Positions 1 through 6,408 of a DNA stretch of 9,758 nucleotides are shown here, in pieces. Numbering within the stretch: position 1 is the stretch's first letter; every line of letters begins with the position of its first letter. Below the pieces are notes generated by a model that was not told the DNA's origin, did not search any database, and worked only from the letters and a program-made list of their open reading frames with translations. The translations under genes and the position numbers were made by a program. The DNA comes from an uncultured Deferribacteraceae bacterium (GTDB lineage Bacteria > Chrysiogenota > Deferribacteres > CAMZNJ01): positions 1 through 9,758 of the forward strand of contig CAMZNS010000043.1 in NCBI GenBank assembly GCA_947313855.1, in the 5' to 3' direction.

Positions 1-4
1 CGAG

Positions 5-151
5 CATCGTGCATCGTGCATCGTGCATCGTGCATCGTGCATCGTGCATCGTGCATCGTGCATCGTGCATCGTGCATCGTGCATCGTGCATCGTGCATCG
101 TGCATCGTGCATCGTGCATCGTGCATCGTGCGTCGTGCGTCGAACATCGAG
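5..151. repeat. Heptanucleotide tandem repeat, unit CATCGTG, 18 perfect copies plus decayed copies
   Basis: Eighteen uninterrupted perfect copies of CATCGTG run from 5 to 130, followed by three imperfect units (131-151) in which single bases have changed. The first four bases of the window look like the end of another imperfect unit, so the array may continue leftward. It begins 27 bp beyond the stop codon of the TPR lipoprotein gene. Seven is not a multiple of three, so the array cannot vary in copy number inside a gene without shifting frame, which fits its intergenic position. All its frames are open, producing spurious heptapeptide-repeat reading frames that I do not count as genes. No spacers or dyad units are present, so this is not a CRISPR array. 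Confidence 0.97.
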
Positions 152-178
152 CGTTTGTTGTAGCAGACGGAAGAGCTT

Positions 179-3034
179 CTACTTAAACGTGAGACGTAGG
201 GCAGCATTCTCCCCCATATCATCGCCATACCGACCGTACATCCCGTCCACCATCACAAAAAACTGTCGCACATCCAGCGACAGGAGCAGCGAAGCAGCGT
301 GAACAGTGTCAGCACTCAGATCGCGACCATATTTTGCTGTGTAGTTGGAATATATGTCGTTTATCTGTTCGATATCCCGTGAGTGCAAGGCATAGAGCAT
401 GTCGTAGTAGTCCATGTATCTGTCGGGGACAATGCTACTGTTGGTGCGTACTAGCTCCATAAATGTGCCTCGTGCGGCTTCTGCGTTCACGTAGTCTTTT
501 TGCCACAAAAAGTAGTAGTACATGCTCTGGTACAGGTAGGGGGAGTCGGGATCGATATTGCTGGCAACGCTCATGTAATCGTAGGCTGTGTTGGGTTTGT
601 TTAGGTTGATGTTGTTGTTCATCATCTCCAACAGTATAACAACGTCGTTGGCGTAGCTGTTGAAGTATCGTTCGTCGACGTGCCTGAACATCTTCTGCTG
701 GATGTATTTTTCCTGCATGCGTACAAGCCTATCGTTACTACTTTGTGGGGAGTAGTCGGAGCTAGCGTAGTAGAATGCCAAGGTGTACATGGTTGATTTG
801 CCACGGTACACCTCTTTGATGATATTGGATGACGAGAGGAGCTCTATGAGTCCGGATGAGTAGTACTGTCCCATGGTTTCGATTACGCGTGCGAAGGAGC
901 TTTCGTACCCTAGTGTCGCAATTTCTGGGGAGATCTCGTCGAAGCGTGAGCCTGCAAGAAGTGCTAGGAAAACGTTGTCTGCTAGCTCTGCGGGGAGTGA
1001 TCTTATCCCATTTTGGTCGATGTAGTCCCTGAAAAGTGCAACACTTGTGTCGAACAGGCGTTGACCCTCTGCGGGGGAGTAGAAGTCGTGCTCCAATACG
1101 CCGAGACCGATGTAAGATGGTAGGACGTATTTGTTGTAGTAAACGGATAGATTGTAGTAGTATTTGGCTTGGTAGGTGTGACCAAGGATATGGTTGGTCA
1201 AGCCTATGTTGTAAAGGGTGTAAGGCAGTGATGGGGTGAGCTCAATCGCACGCTTAAAGCTTCTCAAAGCAGAGGGATAATCGTAAGCAAGGAAATACTG
1301 TACCCCAACGTTATTCAAGCGAATGCTCTCAGAAAGATTACCTGTGGCACTGAGTTGAGATTCCGCGTACCCGAAGGAGCTCATGTTTTTGTCAGCAATA
1401 CCAGAATCGCTGGAGGCGAGTTGCTCGGTGGCAACCATGGAGCTGAGCATGATATCGGGGGAGATGAGCAAGGGGTACATCATGCTAAAGGCGACGCGAT
1501 ACGGCTCCCCTTCAAAGCGGTAACGGTACGCAATGTCTAGGAGCGACGGATCGATGTAGAAGTCGATATCGGGGAGGCGTAAAAATAAAACACGACTATC
1601 GCTGAAACGGTTGAGTAGTCCGTACAGGTCCTCTTTTAGCCCCAAGTCCCAAAATACTATTAAGTTGTGCCAAAAATACTCCGGTGAAAAATCATCGATG
1701 GCACGGGAGTAAACCAACGCTTCGGCATACTGGTGCTTGCGTATGAGAAGGTACGACTTATAAATATTGTATTCGTTGAGGGTGGTCGATCGAACTCGGG
1801 AGATGGCCTCCTCTGCCTTCGCAAAATCTTGCTGGGAGATGTAGTACACAACTTTTGCAAGCAGGGCATAATCGGAGTGTCGATCCTGATTGATGTAAGG
1901 GATAATGTAGCTCATGGGGGTGGATACGGTGCGGTAGTAGTAGCGGTGCAGAGCCATGTAGTAGAGGAGTCTGTCGCTCCCTGTTGTTCTGAAGGCGATG
2001 TTGATGAGATCTTCGGCTTGGGAGATTTGAGACAATGCAAGCATATTGTTGTATTTTAGAATAACAACGTTAACGTTATCGGGGTAATCTTTATAAAGCT
2101 TGTCTACGACTGCAAGTGATGCTGCAAAGTTTTCGCTTCTGTAGTAGGCTTCAGCCAGCTTGTAGCGACTCATGAGGCTCGGACGGAGATCCACAACTTT
2201 TTCATACGCAACAGACTCTTGTTTATAGTTTTTGAGGTTTTGGAAGAGTTGTGCTAGTTGTTCGTAGCTGAAGACGGATGTTACTTTGTAGTCGAATGCG
2301 TTTATGGCGTATTCGTTTGCTTGGTCGAATGCCCCTTGGAGGTATGATCCGAGGGCTTTGTTGTAGCTAGTGTAGAATGTTTCTTCACGAATATTGCTGA
2401 GTATTTTCATCCCTTCGTCGACTTGTTCTGTGTTGATGAGGAAGCTCGCGTAATTTACGAGGACAAAGGGTGCGTCGGGGCTAATTTCGAGTGCTGTTTC
2501 GTAGTGATAGGCTGCCGATCCTAGGTTGCCCCGAGCGAATTCTACGTTGGCGAGTGTGGTGTATATTTTAGCACTCCTCGTGCTTGAGCTCACGTATGAG
2601 AGGTAGAATTCTGCCCGTTCGGAGTCGCCCTCTTGTGCGTAAATGATTGCGAGGTTTATGATTGCGTCGCTGAGGGTTACGTTCTCCTCCATGGCACGCA
2701 TAAAGTAGCTTTTGGCACTACTCAGGTCGCCTAATTGGTAGTAAACGAGCCCCATATTGTAGTATGCAATGGCACTGTTGTCGGCAAGCCCCTCTTCGTA
2801 GAGTTTGATGGCTTCGTTGTATTTGCCATGGATAAACAGTTCGTTCCCTGCGATAATGCTGTTATTGGTGCTTACGTATGGGGAGATGTAAATCAGGCTA
2901 TTTTCGTCAATGGGGTCGATTTTGTAGTCGAGTATGGAGAACCTGTCGCACGAGGTAATAGTAATTGTGCTTAGGGGTAGCAATACACCGACTAGGACGA
3001 ATAGTTTGAGTGCTCTATAAATCATAAGCAACAT
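179..3034 (-). CDS. TPR-repeat lipoprotein, large
   Basis: Predicted lipoprotein of 951 residues built of tetratricopeptide-like helical repeats, probably a scaffold on the outer face of a membrane; partners unknown. From the ATG at 3034 the protein opens MLLMIYRALK, then a hydrophobic core and the lipobox ITSC with Cys29, a type II signal peptide. TPR units are clear at about residues 59-320 (YYNMGLVYYQLGDLSSAKSY is typical), again at about 572-650 (NVGVQYF, then LYNIGLTNHILGH), and more weakly near 830-860. The protein is strikingly rich in Tyr and Ser. The open frame continues 54 codons upstream to 3196, but that part overlaps the zinc-ribbon gene and would bury the signal peptide, so I reject it. 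ATG at 3025 would also keep the signal peptide; neither start has a good ribosome site. It is the last gene of the probable three-gene operon, 47 bp after the zinc-ribbon gene. No terminator is visible after the stop. Confidence 0.85.
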   Translation of the reverse strand: MLLMIYRALKLFVLVGVLLPLSTITITSCDRFSILDYKIDPIDENSLIYISPYVSTNNSIIAGNELFIHGKYNEAIKLYEEGLADNSAIAYYNMGLVYYQLGDLSSAKSYFMRAMEENVTLSDAIINLAIIYAQEGDSERAEFYLSYVSSSTRSAKIYTTLANVEFARGNLGSAAYHYETALEISPDAPFVLVNYASFLINTEQVDEGMKILSNIREETFYTSYNKALGSYLQGAFDQANEYAINAFDYKVTSVFSYEQLAQLFQNLKNYKQESVAYEKVVDLRPSLMSRYKLAEAYYRSENFAASLAVVDKLYKDYPDNVNVVILKYNNMLALSQISQAEDLINIAFRTTGSDRLLYYMALHRYYYRTVSTPMSYIIPYINQDRHSDYALLAKVVYYISQQDFAKAEEAISRVRSTTLNEYNIYKSYLLIRKHQYAEALVYSRAIDDFSPEYFWHNLIVFWDLGLKEDLYGLLNRFSDSRVLFLRLPDIDFYIDPSLLDIAYRYRFEGEPYRVAFSMMYPLLISPDIMLSSMVATEQLASSDSGIADKNMSSFGYAESQLSATGNLSESIRLNNVGVQYFLAYDYPSALRSFKRAIELTPSLPYTLYNIGLTNHILGHTYQAKYYYNLSVYYNKYVLPSYIGLGVLEHDFYSPAEGQRLFDTSVALFRDYIDQNGIRSLPAELADNVFLALLAGSRFDEISPEIATLGYESSFARVIETMGQYYSSGLIELLSSSNIIKEVYRGKSTMYTLAFYYASSDYSPQSSNDRLVRMQEKYIQQKMFRHVDERYFNSYANDVVILLEMMNNNINLNKPNTAYDYMSVASNIDPDSPYLYQSMYYYFLWQKDYVNAEAARGTFMELVRTNSSIVPDRYMDYYDMLYALHSRDIEQINDIYSNYTAKYGRDLSADTVHAASLLLSLDVRQFFVMVDGMYGRYGDDMGENAALRLTFK

Positions 3035-3081
3035 TGTACTACAAATAAGTTTGCTTGTGTAGACATAAAATACGAATGCCC

Positions 3082-3795
3082 CTATTTTGATGTATCGGGC
3101 ATGCTGTAGATGTAGCATCCACAGTTGAGGCATTTGGTTATGGTATTTCCGCGTCGCACTTCTACTACCGATTGTGGTGTGAGTTGGATGGAGCATCCGG
3201 AGCAGAATTCCCCTTCTAGTGGTACAACGGCTAGGGGGAATTTTTTTAATAGTCGTGCGTATTTGCTTAGTATGGGTTTGGGTATTTCGGGTGCAAGTTG
3301 GTCTCGTTGTTTTTGTAGTTTGTTTAGTTTGTCTCGTGAGGAGCTCACGCTTTTTTCGTAACTGGTTCGTGCTGTATCCACTTCTTTTTGTAGTGTTTCG
3401 TTTTCGTTATCGAAGCTGCTTAGTTCTTCGGTGACAGTTTTGACAGTTTTTTCGAGGTCATTTTTGCGTGTGGCGAGGTTTGCGATGGTGGTGTTGAGGT
3501 AGTCTATCTCTTTGAGTGCGGCTTCGTATTCTTTGCTATTGTGAACGTTCCCTTTTTTCACTTCTGCACCTTCGAAGAGTGTTTGTGATGAGTCGAGTTC
3601 GGTTTTCACTGTGGTTAGTTCGTCTGTTGCGTCTTGCAGTTGTGTTTTTAGTGAGTTCAGGCTACTGTGTAGTTCTTCTAGTTTTGCTTCTTTTTCCATC
3701 AAATCACTTGGTGAGACTGAGACAAATTTTTCTAAACTTGCGATTTCCGAGTCTAAATTTTGTAGTTTTACTAGGTTTTCCATATCTAAGTGCAT
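3082..3795 (-). CDS. C4 zinc-ribbon coiled-coil protein (DUF164, FlgZ/CdsZ-like)
   Basis: A 237-residue protein with a long N-terminal helical hairpin and a C-terminal zinc ribbon. Residues from about 5 to 170 are charged and Leu/Glu/Lys-rich in coiled-coil style, with the family-typical NSKEYEAALKEI near the middle. The ribbon ligands are Cys198, Cys201, Cys222 and Cys225 (FCSGC and CLNCG). This is the architecture of Helicobacter HP0958/FlgZ, which binds RpoN and flagellin mRNA, and of chlamydial CdsZ, linked to type III secretion. In most bacteria the role is unknown, so I assign only the family. The start at 3795 is supported by a good ribosome site five bases upstream; Met5 is the only nearby alternative. 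It lies 81 bp after Nif3 and 47 bp before the TPR gene on the same strand, and a Nif3/zinc-ribbon pairing is known from other phyla. Confidence 0.9.
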   Translation of the reverse strand: MHLDMENLVKLQNLDSEIASLEKFVSVSPSDLMEKEAKLEELHSSLNSLKTQLQDATDELTTVKTELDSSQTLFEGAEVKKGNVHNSKEYEAALKEIDYLNTTIANLATRKNDLEKTVKTVTEELSSFDNENETLQKEVDTARTSYEKSVSSSRDKLNKLQKQRDQLAPEIPKPILSKYARLLKKFPLAVVPLEGEFCSGCSIQLTPQSVVEVRRGNTITKCLNCGCYIYSMPDTSK

Positions 3796-3800
3796 AGCGA

Positions 3801-3806
3801 CCTCTT
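3801..3806 (-). promoter_or_regulatory. Ribosome binding site of the zinc-ribbon gene
   Basis: On the minus strand AAAGAGGT ends five bases before the ATG at 3795, the best Shine-Dalgarno match in the left operon. It fixes the start at Met1 rather than Met5. The wider segment CAAAGAGGT (3800-3808) is exactly complementary over nine bases to a minus-strand segment in the structured region downstream of the tRNA (4999-5007). Confidence 0.7.
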
Positions 3807-3876
3807 TGTCTTTTGTATATCTTTTTTTTATTTCTTATGTAGTGTATATTTTTTGTTATTTTGTTTTAGGGTGTTG

Positions 3877-4848
3877 CTATCGTTGGGAGATGGTTTGTTC
3901 TTCAACGACGCTACTTGGCAGGGATAGTTTTGTGGCGAGTAGCTTTTGCAGGTGGTATAGGTAGGGTATTTCGCCATATTCGTGTCCAATATCTAGGAGC
4001 GCAATGCCGGCGTGTTTTGCGTCAAGAGCTTCGTGGTGTTTGAGGTCGCCTGAGACGAGTATGTCTACGTTTACGTCCATGTTTAGGCATTGTTCCCAGC
4101 TTGAGAACCCTGCACCGGGGATAACGGCTAGCCTTCGGAATGTTGAGTTAGGCGATAGTGGTTTGCGTCCGTTTGGTAGTTTATTTTCGTCATTGCGACA
4201 TTGTGGTACGTTGTGTCTGAAGTTGTGTTTGGGTGTGGTGGTATCGGAGCTCATAGTTTCAAACAGTTTTTGTATCTCTTGAATCGTCATGTCTGTTGGT
4301 AGATCCACGACTCTGCCTAATCCGTATGGTGTTCCAGCCACCGTTCCTTTAGTGTTTGTGTGGGTGGTAGTAAGTGGTGGTGTTTCCCCCTTAGTGTAGA
4401 GTGGAGATACGCCAGCGTGTTCATAAATAGTTCCGGTTGGTAGTCCCACCTTGTCTAAAATATAGTCTGCGAGGGAGTAATCGGCAAGGTCAAGATTGGT
4501 GTGGTAGGATAATATATTGATATTGTTGCGAATGGCATCGATAAGGATTTTGCCTAGTGTTGTGGTATTTGAGATAGATTTGAGGGGGGTGAAAATAATG
4601 GGGTGGTGAGAAATAATCAGGTTGTGCCCTTGGTTGCGGGCATGCGATAAAACTTTGGTGGTGATATCCAAGCACAATGTTATGCCTGTGATGGGGTTGT
4701 TGTGGCAGTTCAGTTGCAGTCCACTGTTGTCCCATGGGTATTGCCTTGATAGGAGTCGTTCGGGTACCCCCTCGAAAAGATGACGTACATCGTCAAAAGT
4801 GGTACAGTTCTGCAACTCGTCACTATCTGTGCTAGTGCTGGATATCAT
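3877..4848 (-). CDS. Nif3/YbgI-family dinuclear metal-centre protein
   Basis: A 323-residue member of the Nif3 family (often annotated GTP cyclohydrolase 1 type 2 homologue), toroidal hexamers with a two-metal site whose physiological reaction is not settled. Diagnostic segments in order: WDNSGLQ (39-45), ISHHP (79-83), SYHTNLD (114-120), GDLKHHEALDA (267-277) and DIGHEYGE (286-293). Likely metal ligands by analogy with E. coli YbgI are His81, His82, Asp120, His289 and Glu293, all present. E. coli YbgI has about 247 residues. The extra length sits mainly at about 148-238 and is polar and Thr/Asn/Pro-rich around 201-238, unlike the compact PII-like insert of long YqfO forms. ATG 4848 has a GAGG 12 bases upstream, further than ideal. 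First gene of the operon with the zinc-ribbon and TPR genes; no convincing promoter found upstream. Confidence 0.93.
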   Translation of the reverse strand: MISSTSTDSDELQNCTTFDDVRHLFEGVPERLLSRQYPWDNSGLQLNCHNNPITGITLCLDITTKVLSHARNQGHNLIISHHPIIFTPLKSISNTTTLGKILIDAIRNNINILSYHTNLDLADYSLADYILDKVGLPTGTIYEHAGVSPLYTKGETPPLTTTHTNTKGTVAGTPYGLGRVVDLPTDMTIQEIQKLFETMSSDTTTPKHNFRHNVPQCRNDENKLPNGRKPLSPNSTFRRLAVIPGAGFSSWEQCLNMDVNVDILVSGDLKHHEALDAKHAGIALLDIGHEYGEIPYLYHLQKLLATKLSLPSSVVEEQTISQR

Positions 4849-4966
4849 CTTTTATGGCAACCTCAAAATAATTAATATGCTACAGTAGGGTTATGTTTTT
4901 CATATTCCCATAGTACTGTGTATTTTTAGTATGCCCACAGCTTTAAAGTAGTTTTGGGATTTGGGG

Positions 4967-5070
4967 TAGCAAACTGCTAGGTGATGGAAAGCCATACACA
5001 AAGAGGTGACCGACAGTAAGGGCAGAGCCATGGGGGTGGCAAGCCCAAACTGTCAGCCAAATCTGCACCT
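4967..5070 (-). other. Three potential RNA hairpins downstream of the tRNA; unassigned
   Basis: The 371-bp gap between Nif3 and pdxY holds, besides the tRNA, a cluster of inverted repeats. The largest (5012-5054) pairs GACAGT with ACTGTC, GGGC with GCCC and GCCA with TGGC, the three helices separated by small internal loops. On the minus strand these loops are mostly U-U mismatches, so a near-continuous 14-bp stem is possible. A second hairpin (4984-4995) is ATGG/CCAT with a 4-base loop, and a third (4967-4979) is TAGCA/TGCTA with a 3-base loop. AGGTG at 4979-4983 or 5004-5008 could close a larger domain with CACCT at 5066-5070. No U-tract follows, so a simple terminator is not supported. I looked for hallmarks of SRP RNA, RNase P RNA, tmRNA and common riboswitches and found none. 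Strand is inferred from the tRNA promoter. The rest of 4849-4966 is AT-rich with nothing recognisable. Confidence 0.35.
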
Positions 5071-5073
5071 TAA

Positions 5074-5146
5074 TGGGCCAACCAGGGATTGAACCTGGGA
5101 CCTATCGGTTATGAGCCGATGGCTCTACCAACTGAGCTATTGGCCC
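5074..5146 (-). tRNA. tRNA-Met (CAU), elongator type, or tRNA-Ile (CAU)
   Basis: A complete 73-nt cloverleaf on the minus strand. The acceptor stem GGGCCAA/TTGGCCC is perfect, with discriminator A at 5074. The D-arm is GCTC-AGTTGGTA-GAGC. The anticodon stem ATCGG/CCGAT encloses the loop CTCATAA, anticodon CAU. The T-arm is CCAGG-TTCAATC-CCTGG. The paired first base (G1-C72) and the lack of a GGG/CCC anticodon stem rule out initiator tRNA. A CAU anticodon with this loop occurs both in elongator Met and in Ile2 tRNAs modified by TilS, and I cannot separate these by eye. The 3' CCA is not encoded, so a CCA-adding enzyme is required. It has its own promoter just upstream. Confidence 0.97.
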
Positions 5147-5162
5147 TTGTGATGCAGATATC

Positions 5163-5191
5163 ATTAAACACCAAAAAACCCCTTTTGTCAA
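5163..5191 (-). promoter_or_regulatory. Sigma-70-type promoter of the tRNA gene
   Basis: On the minus strand TTGACA (5191-5186, full consensus) is followed after exactly 17 bases by TTTAAT (5168-5163, five of six consensus). Transcription would begin near 5156, about ten bases before the tRNA. It lies in the 73-bp gap after the pdxY stop codon, so the tRNA does not depend on read-through from pdxY. Confidence 0.78.
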
Positions 5192-5219
5192 TAAATTTAT
5201 ACCAAACATTGCCACAGGG

Positions 5220-6116
5220 TCATAGCTTTTCGGCAGAAAATATTGTGGGGGGATGGGGAACATAATCCTGTGCCGATATAATATCAAGCTCGTGACGACC
5301 ATTTTTTGCCGTAACTTCATAGATCGCATGAATAGCACTAGCCGTGTGTTCCAACGCCTCAACAGTGGTTTTCCCTTGGAGCGTGCTAGCCAAAAACAGG
5401 GATGTGAAAACGTCGCCACTACCTGTGAAGTTATCTTTATGTCCTGTGGTTACTTTCGGTTTGGTCAGAATATATTTGCCATGTTTGTCGGCGGCAATAC
5501 ATTGTATGGTTCCTGCTGGGGTGCTAGCCGCGTTGAAGCTCGTTATCACAACCCTAGAGGTGCCGTCTGCAATGATTGTGTCGCAAAACTGAAGGGCTTT
5601 CTCTACGCTGTCCAAAGCGTGCCCGGACAAGAACTCTGCTTCGAAATGGTTGGGTGTGATAATATCGGCAATGGGTACAAGTGTGTGTTTAATCATGTCT
5701 GCCACACCATCGCGAACGTAGATGCCTCGACCAACGTCGCCCAACACAGGATCGCAACAGTAGATGGCGTCTGCGTTGTGACTGCGAACCTTCTGCACAG
5801 CACTAGCAATGGTTTCGCCAACAAGGGGGCTCGCTGTGTAGCCTGACAGTACTGCGTTGATGTTGTGGATAAAGCCGTTTTCTTCGAGCCCCTGCACCGA
5901 GTCGGTAATAATTGAGGGGGGCATAATCTCGCCAAGGAAGTGTCCGTATCCTGTGTGGTTGGAGAAGTGTACGGTATGAATGGGGTTAACGTTGATACCC
6001 ATGCGTTGCATAGGCAGTATTGCTGCGGAGTTGCCAGCATGTCCCCAAACAACGTGGGATTGTATAGATAGTACATGTTGACATTTAGTGTTGTTATTAT
6101 TGTTGGGAGGTGTCAT
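5220..6116 (-). CDS. pdxY: Pyridoxal kinase, PdxY type
   Basis: Cytoplasmic ribokinase-superfamily enzyme of 298 residues (E. coli PdxY about 287) that phosphorylates pyridoxal with ATP in the vitamin B6 salvage pathway. Family segments: LSIQSHVVWGHAGNSAA (16-32), containing the vitamin-binding Ser/His region; FSNHTGYGHF (51-60); SGYTASP (91-97); CDPVLGD (121-127); ITPNHFEAEFLSG (153-165); and the anion-hole/catalytic GSGD (232-235) with Asp235 as base. GTGD is more usual, so Ser for Thr is a mild change. Trp24 stands where Tyr is common. The N-terminus has a run of five Asn (5-9) absent from typical homologues. ATG 6116 has GGTGA seven bases upstream. Promoter and a doubled 17-bp element lie in the leader. 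No terminator is evident after the TGA stop. The gene is divergent from the EamA permease gene. Confidence 0.95.
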   Translation of the reverse strand: MTPPNNNNNTKCQHVLSIQSHVVWGHAGNSAAILPMQRMGINVNPIHTVHFSNHTGYGHFLGEIMPPSIITDSVQGLEENGFIHNINAVLSGYTASPLVGETIASAVQKVRSHNADAIYCCDPVLGDVGRGIYVRDGVADMIKHTLVPIADIITPNHFEAEFLSGHALDSVEKALQFCDTIIADGTSRVVITSFNAASTPAGTIQCIAADKHGKYILTKPKVTTGHKDNFTGSGDVFTSLFLASTLQGKTTVEALEHTASAIHAIYEVTAKNGRHELDIISAQDYVPHPPTIFSAEKL

Positions 6117-6139
6117 ATTTTTTCACCATCCTTATTGAT

Positions 6140-6173
6140 AAGTTGTTCGTCGTCTTAAGTTGTTCGTCATCTT
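6140..6173. repeat. Direct repeat, 2 x 17 bp, in the pdxY leader
   Basis: Two adjacent 17-bp copies (6140-6156 and 6157-6173) differ at one base only (G versus A at the 13th position). Read on the plus strand each begins AAGTTGTTCGTC and ends TCTT. They lie between the predicted pdxY transcription start (near 6177) and its ribosome site, so they would be the first bases of the transcript. This is a possible site for a DNA-binding regulator or an RNA element; nothing shows which. Confidence 0.85.
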
Positions 6174-6183
6174 TGTAGTGCAT

Positions 6184-6192
6184 ATTCTACCA
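6184..6192 (-). promoter_or_regulatory. Predicted extended -10 promoter of pdxY
   Basis: The minus strand reads TGG-TAGAAT, an extended -10 element (TGn before a five-of-six match to TATAAT). No good -35 hexamer stands 16-18 bases upstream, which extended -10 promoters can tolerate. The predicted leader is about 60 nt and contains the doubled 17-bp element. Confidence 0.45.
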
Positions 6193-6252
6193 CAACCGTA
6201 CCACTTTCTGCTATATTTCGCCACATATTTATTGAGTGGAATAAAAAACTTA

Positions 6253-6282
6253 TTGCTTTCGTATTGCACTCTGTAATAATAT
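6253..6282 (+). promoter_or_regulatory. Weak candidate promoter for the EamA permease/RNase HI pair
   Basis: TTGCTT (6253-6258) is followed by AATAAT (6275-6280, 16-base spacing) or TAATAT (6277-6282, 18-base spacing). The match is modest. If used, the leader would be about 120 nt and include the 10-bp tandem repeat. No better candidate was seen between 6190 and 6408. Confidence 0.3.
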
Positions 6283-6345
6283 CACAGTGCCCTATTATTC
6301 GGAAGCTGTTTCCACTTCTTGGTTAGGGTCTAATCTAGTCTAACT

Positions 6346-6383
6346 ATTGCGTTCGATTGCGTTCGATTGCGTTCGATTGCGTT
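6346..6383. repeat. 10-bp tandem repeat upstream of the EamA permease gene
   Basis: Three perfect copies of GTTCGATTGC (6351-6380), preceded by half a unit (ATTGC, 6346-6350) and followed by GTT. The array ends about ten bases before the ribosome site and 26 bp before the chosen ATG. A change in copy number would move the leader by about one helical turn per unit. Some copies supply TTG codons that lengthen the reading frame, which are poor start candidates. Confidence 0.93.
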
Positions 6384-6408
6384 AAATATTTTCAAGGTGA
6401 ATGTCTCA

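Noticed and set aside
5-151. CRISPR array
   Set aside because: Units are 7 bp, contiguous and without spacers; no cas gene is nearby.
9-302. Plus-strand protein with heptapeptide repeats
   Set aside because: It is a translation of the heptamer array running into the antisense of the TPR gene; no ribosome site, and codons follow from the repeat.
1733-2059. 108-codon plus-strand frame opposite the TPR gene
   Set aside because: Antisense shadow; the minus-strand TPR protein is continuous across it.
3035-3196. 54-residue N-terminal extension of the TPR lipoprotein
   Set aside because: It overlaps the zinc-ribbon gene and would place the lipoprotein signal peptide inside the protein.
4967-5070. 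SRP RNA, RNase P RNA, tmRNA or a known riboswitch
   Set aside because: None of the conserved core sequences of these RNAs, such as the GGAA-loop region of SRP RNA or GAGGAAAGTCC of RNase P RNA, could be found on either strand.
5074-5146. Initiator tRNA-Met
   Set aside because: The first acceptor pair is a normal G-C and the anticodon stem lacks the three G-C pairs of initiators.
5253-5846. 197-codon plus-strand frame opposite pdxY
   Set aside because: It runs antisense to a well-conserved kinase gene and shows no domain-like pattern.
6367-6408. TTG start of the EamA permease
   Set aside because: It lies within the 10-bp repeat without a ribosome site; ATG 6409 has AAGGTG at good spacing and directly precedes the first membrane helix.
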